Positions 26,118 to 34,934 of a stretch of 64,000 bases of DNA are shown here, in pieces. The DNA lies in contig CALJUR010000080.1 in NCBI GenBank assembly GCA_937975765.1, positions 53,317 to 117,316 of the forward strand, given 5' to 3'. Under the pieces are notes generated by a model that searched no databases, was not told where the DNA came from, and saw only the letters and a list, made by a program, of their open reading frames with translations. How positions within the stretch are numbered: position 1 is the stretch's first letter; each line of letters starts with the position of its first letter. The DNA comes from an uncultured Myxococcales bacterium. Its GTDB lineage: Bacteria; Myxococcota_A; UBA9042; DTJE01. Both the position numbers and the translations under genes were made by a program.

Positions 26118-26147
26118 TTGACAAATTCGCCCCGGGTTCGGCACACT
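26118..26147 (+). promoter_or_regulatory. Candidate sigma-70 promoter of cytochrome c gene
   Basis: A perfect TTGACA is followed after 18 bp by CACACT, 35 nt before the ATG. The -35 is strong, the -10 weak. Confidence 0.4.
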
Positions 26148-26182
26148 GGGCGGGTCTTTGCACCCCATACATGGAGGGCGTC

Positions 26183-26527
26183 ATGGAGTTCCGCAAGGCT
26201 TGGAAGGCGTTCGTGGGCGTCGTGGTCGGGGCCCTGTTCCTGGTGGCGACGGTGGCGTTCGCGGCACCGCCCGACAAGGTCGACCTGTCGAAGTACAAGG
26301 GCACCAAGGCCGGCGTGCAGTTCGACCACAAGAAGCACGTCGACGGCAAGATCGAGTGCGCGAAGTGCCACCACAAGCCGGACGGAGCCAAGAAGGAGGC
26401 GGCCTGCGGCGCCTGCCACAAGGAGGGCGCGGCCGTCGGCATGAAGGACGCGTTCCACAAGCAGTGCAAGGACTGCCACTCGAAGGGCGGCAAGGGCCCG
26501 ACGAAGTGCGGCGAGTGCCACAAGTAG
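26183..26527 (+). CDS. Small tetrahaem cytochrome c (class III, c3/c7-like)
   Basis: The 114-residue product has a signal peptide ending AFAAPPD. Four CxxCH haem sites follow (CAKCH, CGACH, CKDCH, CGECH), with extra His residues (FDHKKHVDG and DAFHKQ) as likely axial ligands. This is the pattern of periplasmic low-potential cytochromes of the c3/c7 group, which carry electrons for respiration or extracellular reduction. I chose the ATG with GGAGGG just upstream over an in-frame ATG four codons earlier. Lys-rich composition is normal for the family. It is a single-gene unit with its own promoter candidate. Confidence 0.88.
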   Translation: MEFRKAWKAFVGVVVGALFLVATVAFAAPPDKVDLSKYKGTKAGVQFDHKKHVDGKIECAKCHHKPDGAKKEAACGACHKEGAAVGMKDAFHKQCKDCHSKGGKGPTKCGECHK

Positions 26528-26529
26528 CC

Positions 26530-26552
26530 GGCCGGGAGCACGGTCCCCGGCC
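26530..26552 (+). terminator. Possible terminator hairpin after cytochrome c
   Basis: GGCCGGG pairs with CCCGGCC across a 9-nt loop directly after the stop codon. There is no T-run, so it may only stabilise the 3' end. Confidence 0.3.
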
Positions 26553-26616
26553 TGCCGCACGCGTTTCCCGCCCCTGCCGGAGTACCGCAAGCCGGCGAGC
26601 CCTGCCGACCCCCGCG

Positions 26617-26645
26617 TTGTGACGTCCTCGCATTCCCGGTATCCT
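26617..26645 (+). promoter_or_regulatory. Candidate sigma-70 promoter of the carbamoyltransferase gene
   Basis: TTGTGA, 17 bp, TATCCT; the -10 ends 37 nt upstream of the ATG. Spacing is ideal and both boxes match at most positions. Confidence 0.5.
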
Positions 26646-26682
26646 TGCGTGCCGTTGGGCGGGGCGTGACGGAGGGGTCTTC

Positions 26683-28374
26683 ATGGTGGTGCTGGGCGTC
26701 TGCGACAGCCAGGATTCGGGGGCGTGCCTGTTCCTGGACGGGCGACTGGTCGCCGCGGTGAACGAGGAGCGGCTGAACCGGCACAAGTTGTGGGGCGGGG
26801 TGCCGCTGCAGTCGATCGCCGAGTGCCTGCGGCTGGGCGGGGTCGAGGCCAAGGACGTCGAGCAGGTCGTCGTCGGGACGCAGGCCACGCCGAACGTCAT
26901 CGCCCGCGCCTTCCGGGACGTGCACCAGCCGCTGCGGAAGTGGAACGGGCAGTTCCGGTACGTCCTGAACGCCTTCATCACCTACCAGACCCTGGCGCGG
27001 CAACTGCGGGCGCCGCTGGCCATGGAGGCCGCGGTGGCGCGCGCGATCCTGGCGAGGGACCTGCGCGAGGAGGGCATCGCGGCGAAGGTCACGACGGTCG
27101 ATCACCACCTGGCGCACGCCGCGGGGGCCTGGAGCACGTCGCCGTTCGACGAGGCGCTGGTCGTCACGGTGGACGGGCTGGGCGACGGGCTGTCGGTCAC
27201 GGTCAGCGTGGGCCGGCGGGGCCAGGGCCTGGCGCGCGTTCACCAGGAGACGGGCTTCTCGGCGCTGACGCTGTACTACTCGCGCCTGACCGAGTTCCTG
27301 GGCTTCACGGCCATCAAGGACGAGGGCAAGGTCAACGCGCTGGCCGCCTACACGAACGAGATGCCCGCCCTGGACATCGCCCGGAAGATCCTGTCCACCC
27401 GGGACGGGCGGCTGAGCGTCAAGAACCACCTGCTGCCCGAGTCGCGCGACGCCTGGCCCTGGAACGAACTGGCGAAGCACGGCCGCGAGGAGGTCGCCGC
27501 GTCCTTCCAGAAGAACCTGGAGGACGTGATGAAGGAGTTCGTGCGCCACTGGCTGAAGAAGACCGGCATGCGCAACCTGGCGCTGGCCGGCGGCCTGTTC
27601 GCGAACGTGAAACTGAACCAGCGGCTGGCCTCGATGGACGAGGTCGAGGGCATCTACATCTTCCCGCACATGGGCGACGGCGGCCTGGCGGTGGGCGGGT
27701 GCCTGGCGTGGCTGAAGTCGGAGCCGGAGCCGCTGAAGAACGCCTTCCTGGGTCCCTCGTTCGACGAGGCGCAGGTGCAGGCGGCGCTGGCCGAGACCGG
27801 TGCGAAGGGGCGGCGCTGCGAGGACATCGAGGTCGAGACGGGGAAGTTGCTGGCGGCCGGCAAGGTCGTGGCGCGGCACTCGGGCCGGATGGAGTTCGGG
27901 CCGCGGGCGCTGGGCAACCGGTCCATCCTGTTCCAGGCGACGGACCCGACCACGATCGACTGGCTGAACGTGCAGTTGAAGCGCAGCCCGTTCATGCCGT
28001 TCGCGCCCGCGATGCTGGACGAGGACTACCACGCGTGCGTGGTGGGCGGGCACAAGGCGACGCACGCGTCGCAGTTCATGACGATCGCCTTCGACGTGAC
28101 GCCGAGGATGCGCAAGGAATGCCCGGGCGCGGTGCACGTGGACGACACGGCGCGGCCCCAGCGGATCACCGCGGACGCCAACCCCGGCTTCGCACGGATC
28201 CTGAAGGTATACAAGGACCTGACGGGCCTGCCGTCCGTGATCAACACCTCGTTCAACATGCACGAGGAGCCGATCGTCTGCACGCCGCGCGATGCGGTGC
28301 TGGCCTTCCGCAAGTCGAACCTGGACGCCCTGGCCGTGGGGCCGTACCTGGTCCTGCGGGAGACGCCGGCATAG
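26683..28374 (+). CDS. Carbamoyltransferase (NodU/CmcH/TobZ family)
   Basis: The 563-residue enzyme has the two-domain layout of O-carbamoyltransferases: an N-terminal actin-like domain (SQDSGACLFLDGRLVAAVNEER, plus DHHLAHAAGAW and the VVTVDGLGDG loop, which hold the metal and carbamoyladenylate chemistry) and a C-terminal domain with the family motif MEFGPRALGNRSIL. Carbamoyl phosphate and ATP would be used to add a carbamoyl group to a sugar or antibiotic hydroxyl. Length is normal. Neighbours do not reveal the acceptor; glycosyltransferases start about 600 bp downstream on the other strand. Confidence 0.9.
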   Translation: MVVLGVCDSQDSGACLFLDGRLVAAVNEERLNRHKLWGGVPLQSIAECLRLGGVEAKDVEQVVVGTQATPNVIARAFRDVHQPLRKWNGQFRYVLNAFITYQTLARQLRAPLAMEAAVARAILARDLREEGIAAKVTTVDHHLAHAAGAWSTSPFDEALVVTVDGLGDGLSVTVSVGRRGQGLARVHQETGFSALTLYYSRLTEFLGFTAIKDEGKVNALAAYTNEMPALDIARKILSTRDGRLSVKNHLLPESRDAWPWNELAKHGREEVAASFQKNLEDVMKEFVRHWLKKTGMRNLALAGGLFANVKLNQRLASMDEVEGIYIFPHMGDGGLAVGGCLAWLKSEPEPLKNAFLGPSFDEAQVQAALAETGAKGRRCEDIEVETGKLLAAGKVVARHSGRMEFGPRALGNRSILFQATDPTTIDWLNVQLKRSPFMPFAPAMLDEDYHACVVGGHKATHASQFMTIAFDVTPRMRKECPGAVHVDDTARPQRITADANPGFARILKVYKDLTGLPSVINTSFNMHEEPIVCTPRDAVLAFRKSNLDALAVGPYLVLRETPA

Positions 28375-28383
28375 GGACGGGAG

Positions 28384-29001
28384 TCAGCGCGACGGGGGTC
28401 GATCCGGTCCCTGGACCGGCGCCGTGAACCGCCACACCAGGACCGCGACGACGACGACCAGGCCCAGGCACTGCAGGGCGGCCAGGGTCAGCGCGACGGT
28501 CTTCTTCCAGGACGGGGCCGCGGACGTCGCCTGCACGGGCGGCCGGAAGGCGGAAACGGAGGCCTCGCGCATCCAGGGGTCGTCGGGCAGGCCGGTATCC
28601 AGGAAGGCCCCCAGGCGCAGCAGGGCGCCGGCCACGTCGGCGGGAAGGCCCTCGGGCTGGACGGAGGCGGCGAACCACGCGCCCGGGACGGTGCCGGGCG
28701 TCGCGGGGCGCTGCAGCAGCAGGCGGACCGTGGCGCCGTCGGACGCCGCCAGCACCAGCACCACGCGCGCGTCCTCGATGGACAGGGAGGACAGGCCCGT
28801 GCCGGCAGGCAGCCGGGCCGCGAACTCGTCGGACCCGGCCAGGATGCGCAGCCGATCACCCGCGGCCGGGGACAGGTGGACGGAGGCGGGCTGGGCGGCG
28901 GACGGGACCGGCACCGCGAGGCACGCCATCAGGCCCAGGGTCGCCAGCGCCCGCACCATGGACCCGGCTGGCGGACCGGAACGCCGCGGGGAAGCGTTCA
29001 T
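28384..29001 (-). CDS. Exported protein with C-terminal membrane anchor
   Basis: The 205-residue product has a signal peptide (ALATLGLMACLAVPVPSAAQ, about residues 18-37), a globular Ala/Leu-rich periplasmic region of about 125 residues, and a C-terminal membrane helix (TVALTLAALQCLGLVVVVAV) with a short basic tail. No known domain is recognised. Its start overlaps the stop of the upstream glycosyltransferase gene (ATGA), so it may assist that membrane enzyme. It is the last gene of the operon. Confidence 0.55.
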   Translation of the reverse strand: MNASPRRSGPPAGSMVRALATLGLMACLAVPVPSAAQPASVHLSPAAGDRLRILAGSDEFAARLPAGTGLSSLSIEDARVVLVLAASDGATVRLLLQRPATPGTVPGAWFAASVQPEGLPADVAGALLRLGAFLDTGLPDDPWMREASVSAFRPPVQATSAAPSWKKTVALTLAALQCLGLVVVVAVLVWRFTAPVQGPDRPPSR

Positions 29002-30929
29002 GGCGAATCCTCCTCCCTCAGGCGGGACACCACCGCCTCCTGCGCGTCCAGCAGGGCCGAGACGTCGGCGGCGGTACCAGGCGGGGCCTCGACGACGAAG
29101 GGCGGGAACCCCGAGTAGGCCCAGCCGTGGCACTCCGGCGACCCCATCCGGAACTCCAGCGTCACGCGCCCCTCGATGCCGCCCCCCTCCGCGGCCGCGA
29201 GGAAGGCGCGGCGACCGTCCGGGTCCCGGCGCAGGCCCTCGCCCTGGACCTGCGTGACCAGGCCGCCGCACCGGTCGAAGATCCGGGGCATGAAGATCAC
29301 GTGCTGGCCGCGGGCCGCGGGGGCCGACACGGGGACCCGCAGGACCAGCCGGGCCTCGCGGCGCGCGTCGGGCCGGGGCATGCCCTCGGCGACGACCTCC
29401 ACCCGCCTTCCCGACGGGGCACGCACCGCGATCCCGCCCGGCCGGCAGTCCAGCGCGTCATCCGGCGCGCCCAAGGGGCCCTCGCACACCTCGAAGCGCC
29501 CCCAGTCCAGCCAGGAGGCCGACGGCACGACGACCAGGGCCGCGTCCCGTTCCTGGTGCAGCACCCGCCAGCCCGGCGGCAGCGGGTCGGGGAGGGTCGA
29601 CCGGTCCACCTTGAAGACCATCACGGAGGAATCGTCGGCGGGCGAGAAGGGCGCCCAGGTCTCCGGGTGATAGGCCACCATCGCGTCCAGCAGGTCCAGG
29701 TTGCGAGGCCCGTGCAGCCCGCGCAGCGCGTGCACGGCGTTCCAGCCCAGATCCCCGGCGAGGTGGTCGTGCAGCGCCTCGACGTCGTCCCGGGTCGGCA
29801 CCGGGAAGCCGTCGGGCGCCCGTCCCAGCCGCCCCATCGGCGGCAGCGCCGCCATCACGCCGGCCGTCGCGAGCGGCGCCAGCCAGGCGAACCCCGGCCA
29901 TGCGGGCAGCGGGCGTCCGGACGCCCGCCACGCCCGGGCCGCCAGTTCGGACAGGCCCCAGGCCAGGCCCAGCGCGATCGCCGGGAACACGTCGATCAGG
30001 TACTTGTCGGACGCCGGCACCCGGCCGATGGACGCAAGGGCCAGGAACGCGGCGACCCGCGGCAGCACCGTGGCCAGCACCACCAGCACGTGCCCGCGGG
30101 CCTGCCGGTCGGCAGCCGGATCCCGCAGCCGCGAGAGGGCCAGCACGACCAGGGCCGTCGCGGCCAGCGCGGCCAGCATCACGATGGCGTTCGCGGAGAG
30201 CCCGGCCGAGGGGGTCTTGAACCCGCCCCCCGATCCGAGCGCCGACAGGTTCAGGATCCAGGACCCGGGGGACGTCAGGAAGGCGAACGCCCCGAAAGAC
30301 AGGCCCGCCACGAACACCGACACCAGGCGCCCGGGCGCCACCATCCAGGCGATCCACAGCAGCGACGGAAGCTGCAGGATCGCCTGCGTGTGCACGTTGG
30401 TCGCGACCGCGGTGGCGATACCCGCCACGGCCAGCCAGCGGCGACGCCCCGTTTCGACGGCCAGCAGCGACGACATCAGGAACAGGACGCCCAGCAGCGG
30501 CATCGGCCGGTGGTTGTAGGTCATGTCCAGCCGGAAATCCTGGGACAGCCGGATCATCGCCAGCAGCACCAGCACGGACAGCAGGCCGGTCCCGATGCCC
30601 CGGACGCGCGCGCCCGCCAGCGCCAGGCCGCCCATCGCCAGGGCCAGCAGCGCGTGCAGGGTCCAGTGCTGCGCCACGTCGCCCACGCCGGCCCACACGG
30701 CCAGGGCCTTCACGTGCAGCCAGTTGGCCCCGTGCACCATGGTGCCGACCGACGTGCCGATGCCGTGGAAGACGCAGCAGTCCTGGAGGAACTTGTAGTC
30801 GTTGATGGTGTCGGGAGTCAGGTACGGGACCGCGCCGCCCCAGCGCCCCCCCAGCACCAGCCCCCCGGCCACCACAGCCAGGAAGGCGAACAGCAGCGCG
30901 CGGCGCCCCGGTGTCGATCCGGCGGTCAC
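28998..30929 (-). CDS. Polytopic membrane glycosyltransferase-like protein (PMT superfamily)
   Basis: The GTG start overlaps the stop of the upstream gene as GTGA. The 643-residue product has about ten membrane helices in its first 400 residues and a soluble C-terminal part. After the first helix there is a TPDTINDYKFLQDC loop, in the place where PMT/ArnT-type enzymes keep acidic catalytic residues, but the usual motif is poor. A later SDKYLIDVFPAIALG segment lies in the membrane part. It is paired with a similar larger protein upstream. It probably transfers a sugar from a polyprenyl-phosphate donor; substrate unknown. Confidence 0.55.
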   Translation of the reverse strand: MTAGSTPGRRALLFAFLAVVAGGLVLGGRWGGAVPYLTPDTINDYKFLQDCCVFHGIGTSVGTMVHGANWLHVKALAVWAGVGDVAQHWTLHALLALAMGGLALAGARVRGIGTGLLSVLVLLAMIRLSQDFRLDMTYNHRPMPLLGVLFLMSSLLAVETGRRRWLAVAGIATAVATNVHTQAILQLPSLLWIAWMVAPGRLVSVFVAGLSFGAFAFLTSPGSWILNLSALGSGGGFKTPSAGLSANAIVMLAALAATALVVLALSRLRDPAADRQARGHVLVVLATVLPRVAAFLALASIGRVPASDKYLIDVFPAIALGLAWGLSELAARAWRASGRPLPAWPGFAWLAPLATAGVMAALPPMGRLGRAPDGFPVPTRDDVEALHDHLAGDLGWNAVHALRGLHGPRNLDLLDAMVAYHPETWAPFSPADDSSVMVFKVDRSTLPDPLPPGWRVLHQERDAALVVVPSASWLDWGRFEVCEGPLGAPDDALDCRPGGIAVRAPSGRRVEVVAEGMPRPDARREARLVLRVPVSAPAARGQHVIFMPRIFDRCGGLVTQVQGEGLRRDPDGRRAFLAAAEGGGIEGRVTLEFRMGSPECHGWAYSGFPPFVVEAPPGTAADVSALLDAQEAVVSRLREEDSP

Positions 30930-32728
30930 GATCCACCTCCGGGCACGGGGACGGGAGCGGGCGCAGGGGCCGTCCCGGGCGCGGAAACGGCGGCGGGCCC
31001 CGCCGACGGCGCGACGCGGCAAAGCGAGAAGGCCACGCCACCCTCGCGGCCCTGGCGCACCGGGTCGCACCCGGCCGGGGTCCTGGGACGGGCCGTCGCG
31101 TCGCGGCCGACCCAGTCGAAGACGTACATCCAGTCCACGCCGGACAGCCCGCGGGCGCTGCCGTCCGCCAGCACGTCCACCCAGGACACGGGCCGGCCGG
31201 CCGCCTGGGACACGATCGCGCCCAGCCGGTCCGACACGGCGGCCGGGACGCGGCGCTCGGTGGCGGCCAGCCTTGGCAGCGCCAGCGTGGGGCTGGAGAC
31301 CCCGACGCGGTCGCCGGAAGGCAGGTCCCGGACCTCGCGCAGGAAGACGGACTCGGGCGACGCGGACACCAGCGGCCGGCGGCCCGGCAGCGAGGCGATC
31401 GCGAGGGCCGCGGGCCAGGCGGCATCCCACAGGCCGGCCAGCAAGGCCAGGGCCACGATCGACCGCCCCAGGCGACGCGACGCCGGCCATCCGGCCAGTT
31501 CGGACAGCCCGATCGCCGCCACGACGGCCAGCGGCGGCACCAGGAACAGCAGGTACTGGTAGTACTTGGTCGCCGCCGCCGAGAACACCGCCAGCAGCCA
31601 GGCGGCCAGCAGCAGCGCCGTGGGGAGCCGCGAGTCGCGCGTCCGGATCCAGCGCGCCGCCGCCAGGCCCCCGCCCAGCAGGAACAGCGGCCCCAGCACC
31701 CGCCCCGCCAGCATCGCCAGGTAGAACCACCCTCCCAGCGCGGTGCCCGGGGAAGAGTCGTGCACGTTCTGGACGTCGAAGGTGGACACCTCGGAGACCC
31801 GGTAGCCCCAGAAGGCCAGGTAGTCCGGGAGGCTCAGGAACAGCCGGGGATTCGCCGCAACGAAGGCCAGCAGCAGGATGCCGGCGAACGCGGCGACCGA
31901 GATCACGGGCCGCCGCCACTCCCGGCCGAACAGCGGCGCCAGCGCCACCGGCGTGAACAGCAGCACGAGGTAGTGGCAGGCCAGGCCCAGCCCGAACAGC
32001 AGGCCCGCCAGCGCGGCCCAGGGGGGATCGACGGGACGGTCCGGCCGGGCGAACGCGACGTGGTGCACGGCCAGGCTGGCCAGCAGGACGCCCAGCGGGT
32101 ACGGCGAGAAGGAGGGGGTGTACAGCAGGTCCGCCGAGAGCACCAGCAGCATCGCCAGCAGGCCCGCCCAGGCACGCCCTCCCAGCGCGACGGTCGAGGC
32201 GTGGACCACGGCCAGTACGCCGGTCCAGGCCAGCGCCGACACGCACCTGCACGCGATCAGCACGTCCGTGGAGTGCAGCGCGGCGACCCGCAGGGCCGCC
32301 TCGTCCAGGGGCAGGCCCTGCAGCAGCGCGACGGCACCGGCCGCCACCCCCAGGCAGCCCGCGCCGAGGTCGAAGTACAGCGCGGGGTGCGGGTAGATGA
32401 CCAGGTCCAGGTTCGCGAAGGCGGCGGTCAGCGCGCTGGAGAAGTTGACGATCTCGTCGCCCGTCCCGTACGGGGCGGCAAACGCCAGCACGACGTGCAG
32501 GACCAGCGCGGCGGACAGGATGGCCAGCGCCGCCCGGGCCGCCGGCCCCCGTAGCACGGCGCGGACGCCCAGCACCACGGCGACGGCGATCACCGCCAGG
32601 GACGCCAGTCCGATCCCCAGCGACAGCGCCACCGAGGAGCGCACCGCCGCGCCGCCGCCCGCGCCCACGTCCAGCGTGAGCAGCAGCGGCAGGAAGCCGC
32701 CGATCGCCATGTCGCCCGAAGCGGCCAT
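30926..32728 (-). CDS. PMT/ArnT-like membrane glycosyltransferase
   Basis: The 600-residue polytopic protein starts at an ATG after GGGAAGGGGG. After the first two helices it has YGTGDEIVNFSSALTAAF, with an acidic pair like the catalytic loop of PMT_2/ArnT enzymes, and the YPHPALYFDLGAG segment that follows fits the same family. About ten further helices run to residue 430; a C-terminal soluble region follows and ends in a Pro/Ala-rich tail. The next gene overlaps its stop. The two may be a duplicated pair acting on the same polymer, near a sugar amidotransferase-like gene. Confidence 0.65.
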   Translation of the reverse strand: MAASGDMAIGGFLPLLLTLDVGAGGGAAVRSSVALSLGIGLASLAVIAVAVVLGVRAVLRGPAARAALAILSAALVLHVVLAFAAPYGTGDEIVNFSSALTAAFANLDLVIYPHPALYFDLGAGCLGVAAGAVALLQGLPLDEAALRVAALHSTDVLIACRCVSALAWTGVLAVVHASTVALGGRAWAGLLAMLLVLSADLLYTPSFSPYPLGVLLASLAVHHVAFARPDRPVDPPWAALAGLLFGLGLACHYLVLLFTPVALAPLFGREWRRPVISVAAFAGILLLAFVAANPRLFLSLPDYLAFWGYRVSEVSTFDVQNVHDSSPGTALGGWFYLAMLAGRVLGPLFLLGGGLAAARWIRTRDSRLPTALLLAAWLLAVFSAAATKYYQYLLFLVPPLAVVAAIGLSELAGWPASRRLGRSIVALALLAGLWDAAWPAALAIASLPGRRPLVSASPESVFLREVRDLPSGDRVGVSSPTLALPRLAATERRVPAAVSDRLGAIVSQAAGRPVSWVDVLADGSARGLSGVDWMYVFDWVGRDATARPRTPAGCDPVRQGREGGVAFSLCRVAPSAGPAAVSAPGTAPAPAPVPVPGGGS

Positions 32729-32757
32729 TCCCCCTTCCCCGCGCAGCCGGATGAAAA

Positions 32758-33915
32758 TCAGGCGACCGACAGGCCCAGCCGCTTCCGGATCCACCCGAAC
32801 ACCCGGAAGGATGCATTGAAGTAGGCATCGGGGCGAATCGACGAGCAGGCGACCACCTCGTCGGCGGTCATGCCGATCCGTTGCAGGAACTCCCTCGCCG
32901 CCTCCTCCGGAAAGCGCTGGCCGAACTCGTCCTGCGCCGCCAGCCGGGCCAGGGCCTCGGACCGCGGGAGGAGGCCGTTCCGCACCGACGCCGCCAGGCC
33001 CGCCGCCTTCTGCCCGTATCCGCAGCGCCGCTTGTACAGCCAGTCCGCGACCGGCGCCCCCAGGCAGTCGGAGTGCTCCCCGCCGATCACGATCCCGTAT
33101 CGCGAGGCCAGGGTCTCGCGGTTCTCCTGGGCGTTCCAGTCGATGAAGTCCGGCAGCAGCAGCATGCCCAGCCGGCCGGTGAGGTTCCGCCAGCCGGCGC
33201 GGACCATCAGCCCGGGGTCGCACACGTCGCGACGCAGTTCCTCGGCGCCGGGCACCCCCCGGAGCACCGCCTCGAAGAAGGGGGGCGACCAGGGGTTCGC
33301 GACCTCGGGCTGGGCGCCATCGTAGCGGCGGGAGGTGCCCAGGACCGCGATCGGAATGCCCTCCGCCAGCGTCAGCCGGTGCCCCATGTTCATCATGTCC
33401 ACTTCGCACGGGGCGCAGAAGTGCCCGGTCCGCTGCAGGAACAGCCGGGCCAGGTCGATCATGTGCGGCGGTCGCCAGACGCGGTGCTCGACCCCCAGTT
33501 GCCGCGCGATCGACACGCACGCCTCCATCGCGACCTCGGAGTGGAAGCCGTTGTGGCAGGTGACGGCCAGGATGCGCAGGTCGGGATAGTTGGTGCGCAG
33601 GTAGTGCAGCACCGTCAGGCTGTCCTTGCCGCCGCTGATCGGGACCAGGGCGTCGTACCTGCGCTTGCGGGCCAGCCGCATGGCCCGCTCGATCTCCCGG
33701 TCCAGCCGTTTCTTCGAGGACGGCGGGGCGGCGGCGCGGCCGAAGCGGCGGTCGTGGGCGCGGCAGAAGTTGCACGTCCCGTCCCGGTCGACGATCACGT
33801 GCCTCCCGACGATCGCCGGGTCGACGGGGAGGGTGCAACGGCGACATCGCCGGATGGCCTGGGGCAGGTGGAATGGGCCCGGGACGCCGTCCGGGTCCGC
33901 GTCGGGGTTCGTCAT
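32758..33915 (-). CDS. N-acetyl sugar amidotransferase-like PP-loop enzyme (WbpG/PseA-like)
   Basis: The 385-residue protein has an N-terminal pair of CxxC motifs (Cys24/Cys27, Cys48/Cys51) separated by a short strand, then a PP-loop ISGGKDS (residues 93-99) that binds ATP. Later SRRYDGAQPEV and GHFCAPCEVD segments match enzymes that use ammonia to make amidino or acetamidino groups on UDP-N-acetyl sugars for O-antigen or flagellar glycans. Partner glutaminase genes (hisH-like, hisF-like) are not seen here. It has no Shine-Dalgarno; a TATCAT box sits 6 nt before the ATG, so the mRNA may be leaderless. Confidence 0.75.
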   Translation of the reverse strand: MTNPDADPDGVPGPFHLPQAIRRCRRCTLPVDPAIVGRHVIVDRDGTCNFCRAHDRRFGRAAAPPSSKKRLDREIERAMRLARKRRYDALVPISGGKDSLTVLHYLRTNYPDLRILAVTCHNGFHSEVAMEACVSIARQLGVEHRVWRPPHMIDLARLFLQRTGHFCAPCEVDMMNMGHRLTLAEGIPIAVLGTSRRYDGAQPEVANPWSPPFFEAVLRGVPGAEELRRDVCDPGLMVRAGWRNLTGRLGMLLLPDFIDWNAQENRETLASRYGIVIGGEHSDCLGAPVADWLYKRRCGYGQKAAGLAASVRNGLLPRSEALARLAAQDEFGQRFPEEAAREFLQRIGMTADEVVACSSIRPDAYFNASFRVFGWIRKRLGLSVA

Positions 33916-33921
33916 GCGTCG

Positions 33922-33949
33922 ATGATATCCTCGCGGGGCTCCCGTGCAA
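33922..33949 (-). promoter_or_regulatory. Candidate promoter giving a leaderless transcript
   Basis: TTGCAC, 16 bp, TATCAT, then only 6 nt to the ATG of the sugar amidotransferase-like gene. Transcription would begin at or next to the start codon. Confidence 0.5.
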
Positions 33950-33996
33950 GCCCGAATCCGGCAGCCTGTGCCGGATCCGGCATGCACCGGCGAGGA

Positions 33997-34836
33997 TCAG
34001 CGCCGCGCCAGTTTCGACAGCCCCCAGACCGGCAGGGCGAACACCAGCGAGAAGGTCAGCGAGAAGGCCATCACGCCCAGGAAGACGCCCGAGATCGGCG
34101 CCAGCACGCGCAGCAGCGGGTCGGCCAGGTTCGCGATCCACGCGGTGACGAGGTTGAACAGCAGCAGGGCCGCGACCACCACCAGGAAGCCCGACGCCGC
34201 CCCCTTCAGGTCCGCCGGGGACAGCCGGATGGCCGTGCCGATGGCGAAGGCGAGGTACAGGAACACCCAGAACTGCCAGCGCCCGAGGTTGTCCAGCCGG
34301 AAGACGCCGGCCAGCGCGGCCATGACGTTGCCCAGCGTCGAGGCGACCAGGCTCCACACGGTCGCGAATGACGCCTGGGAGCCCTCGCCCACGCTGACCT
34401 GCGGCACCCGGCCCAGCGCATCGGTCCCCAGCAGCACCAGCGACGCGATGTACAGCAGCAGCGTGCCCAGGATTACCGGCCCGACGCCGATGAAGAAGTT
34501 CCCCAGGTGACCCCAGACGCTGCGCCGGTTCCACTCGTGCTCGACGTAGCCCAGCACGCCGGTCCGCGGGTCGGGCGAGAAGGGGCGGAAGGCGGTGACG
34601 CGGTGCCCGAACAGCGGGCAGAACATCGCGTGGCCGGTCTCGTGCACGGCCGTGCCCAGCCAGCCGAACAGCGCCAGGTACACGCGCCGCCCCACCAGCG
34701 CGACGGTGCGCGACTCGACGAAGCCCGCCAGCGCGTGCATCGCCAGGCCCAGCAGCAGCGGGGGGCCCGCCAGCAGCAGCAGTTGCAGCAGCGTCCGCAC
34801 CAGCACGTCCAGCAGGTATTGGCCGAAGGATTCCAT
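33997..34836 (-). CDS. Integral membrane zinc metalloprotease-like protein (M50-like HExxH)
   Basis: The ATG follows AGGAGG and gives 279 residues with about seven membrane segments. In the first third, AVHETGHAMFCPLFGH provides HETGH, the HExxH zinc site used by site-2 proteases and other M50-like enzymes that cut proteins inside the membrane. The rest is hydrophobic with no PDZ domain. A second acidic zinc ligand is not obvious (LADPL near residue 240 could serve). Substrate unknown. It sits between the sugar modification genes and icmF. A tandem repeat array lies immediately upstream. Confidence 0.65.
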   Translation of the reverse strand: MESFGQYLLDVLVRTLLQLLLLAGPPLLLGLAMHALAGFVESRTVALVGRRVYLALFGWLGTAVHETGHAMFCPLFGHRVTAFRPFSPDPRTGVLGYVEHEWNRRSVWGHLGNFFIGVGPVILGTLLLYIASLVLLGTDALGRVPQVSVGEGSQASFATVWSLVASTLGNVMAALAGVFRLDNLGRWQFWVFLYLAFAIGTAIRLSPADLKGAASGFLVVVAALLLFNLVTAWIANLADPLLRVLAPISGVFLGVMAFSLTFSLVFALPVWGLSKLARR

Positions 34837-34849
34837 GGGACCTCCTGGT

Positions 34850-34934
34850 GGCGGGGGACGGGGCCCCACCCGTACGATGGCGGGGGACGGGGCCCCACCC
34901 GTACGATGGCGGGGGACGGGGCCCCCGCCCTACA
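34850..34934 (+). repeat. Tandem array of three family B repeats (29-bp period)
   Basis: Copies begin at 34850, 34879 and 34908. The first two share a changed right arm (CCCCACCCGTACGA), so only the third is a perfect consensus hairpin ending CTACA. The period is exactly 29 bp. The third copy overlaps the TAG stop codon of icmF. The array fills the gap between icmF and the membrane protease gene. Confidence 0.9.

Larger units (their letters stand above)
25775..26182. other. Divergent intergenic region, 408 bp
   Basis: I see no gene here. It separates the sigma/FecR operon (leftward) from the cytochrome c gene (rightward). It holds a minus-strand promoter candidate, a perfect 8-bp inverted repeat and a plus-strand promoter candidate, listed separately. 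Confidence 0.7.
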
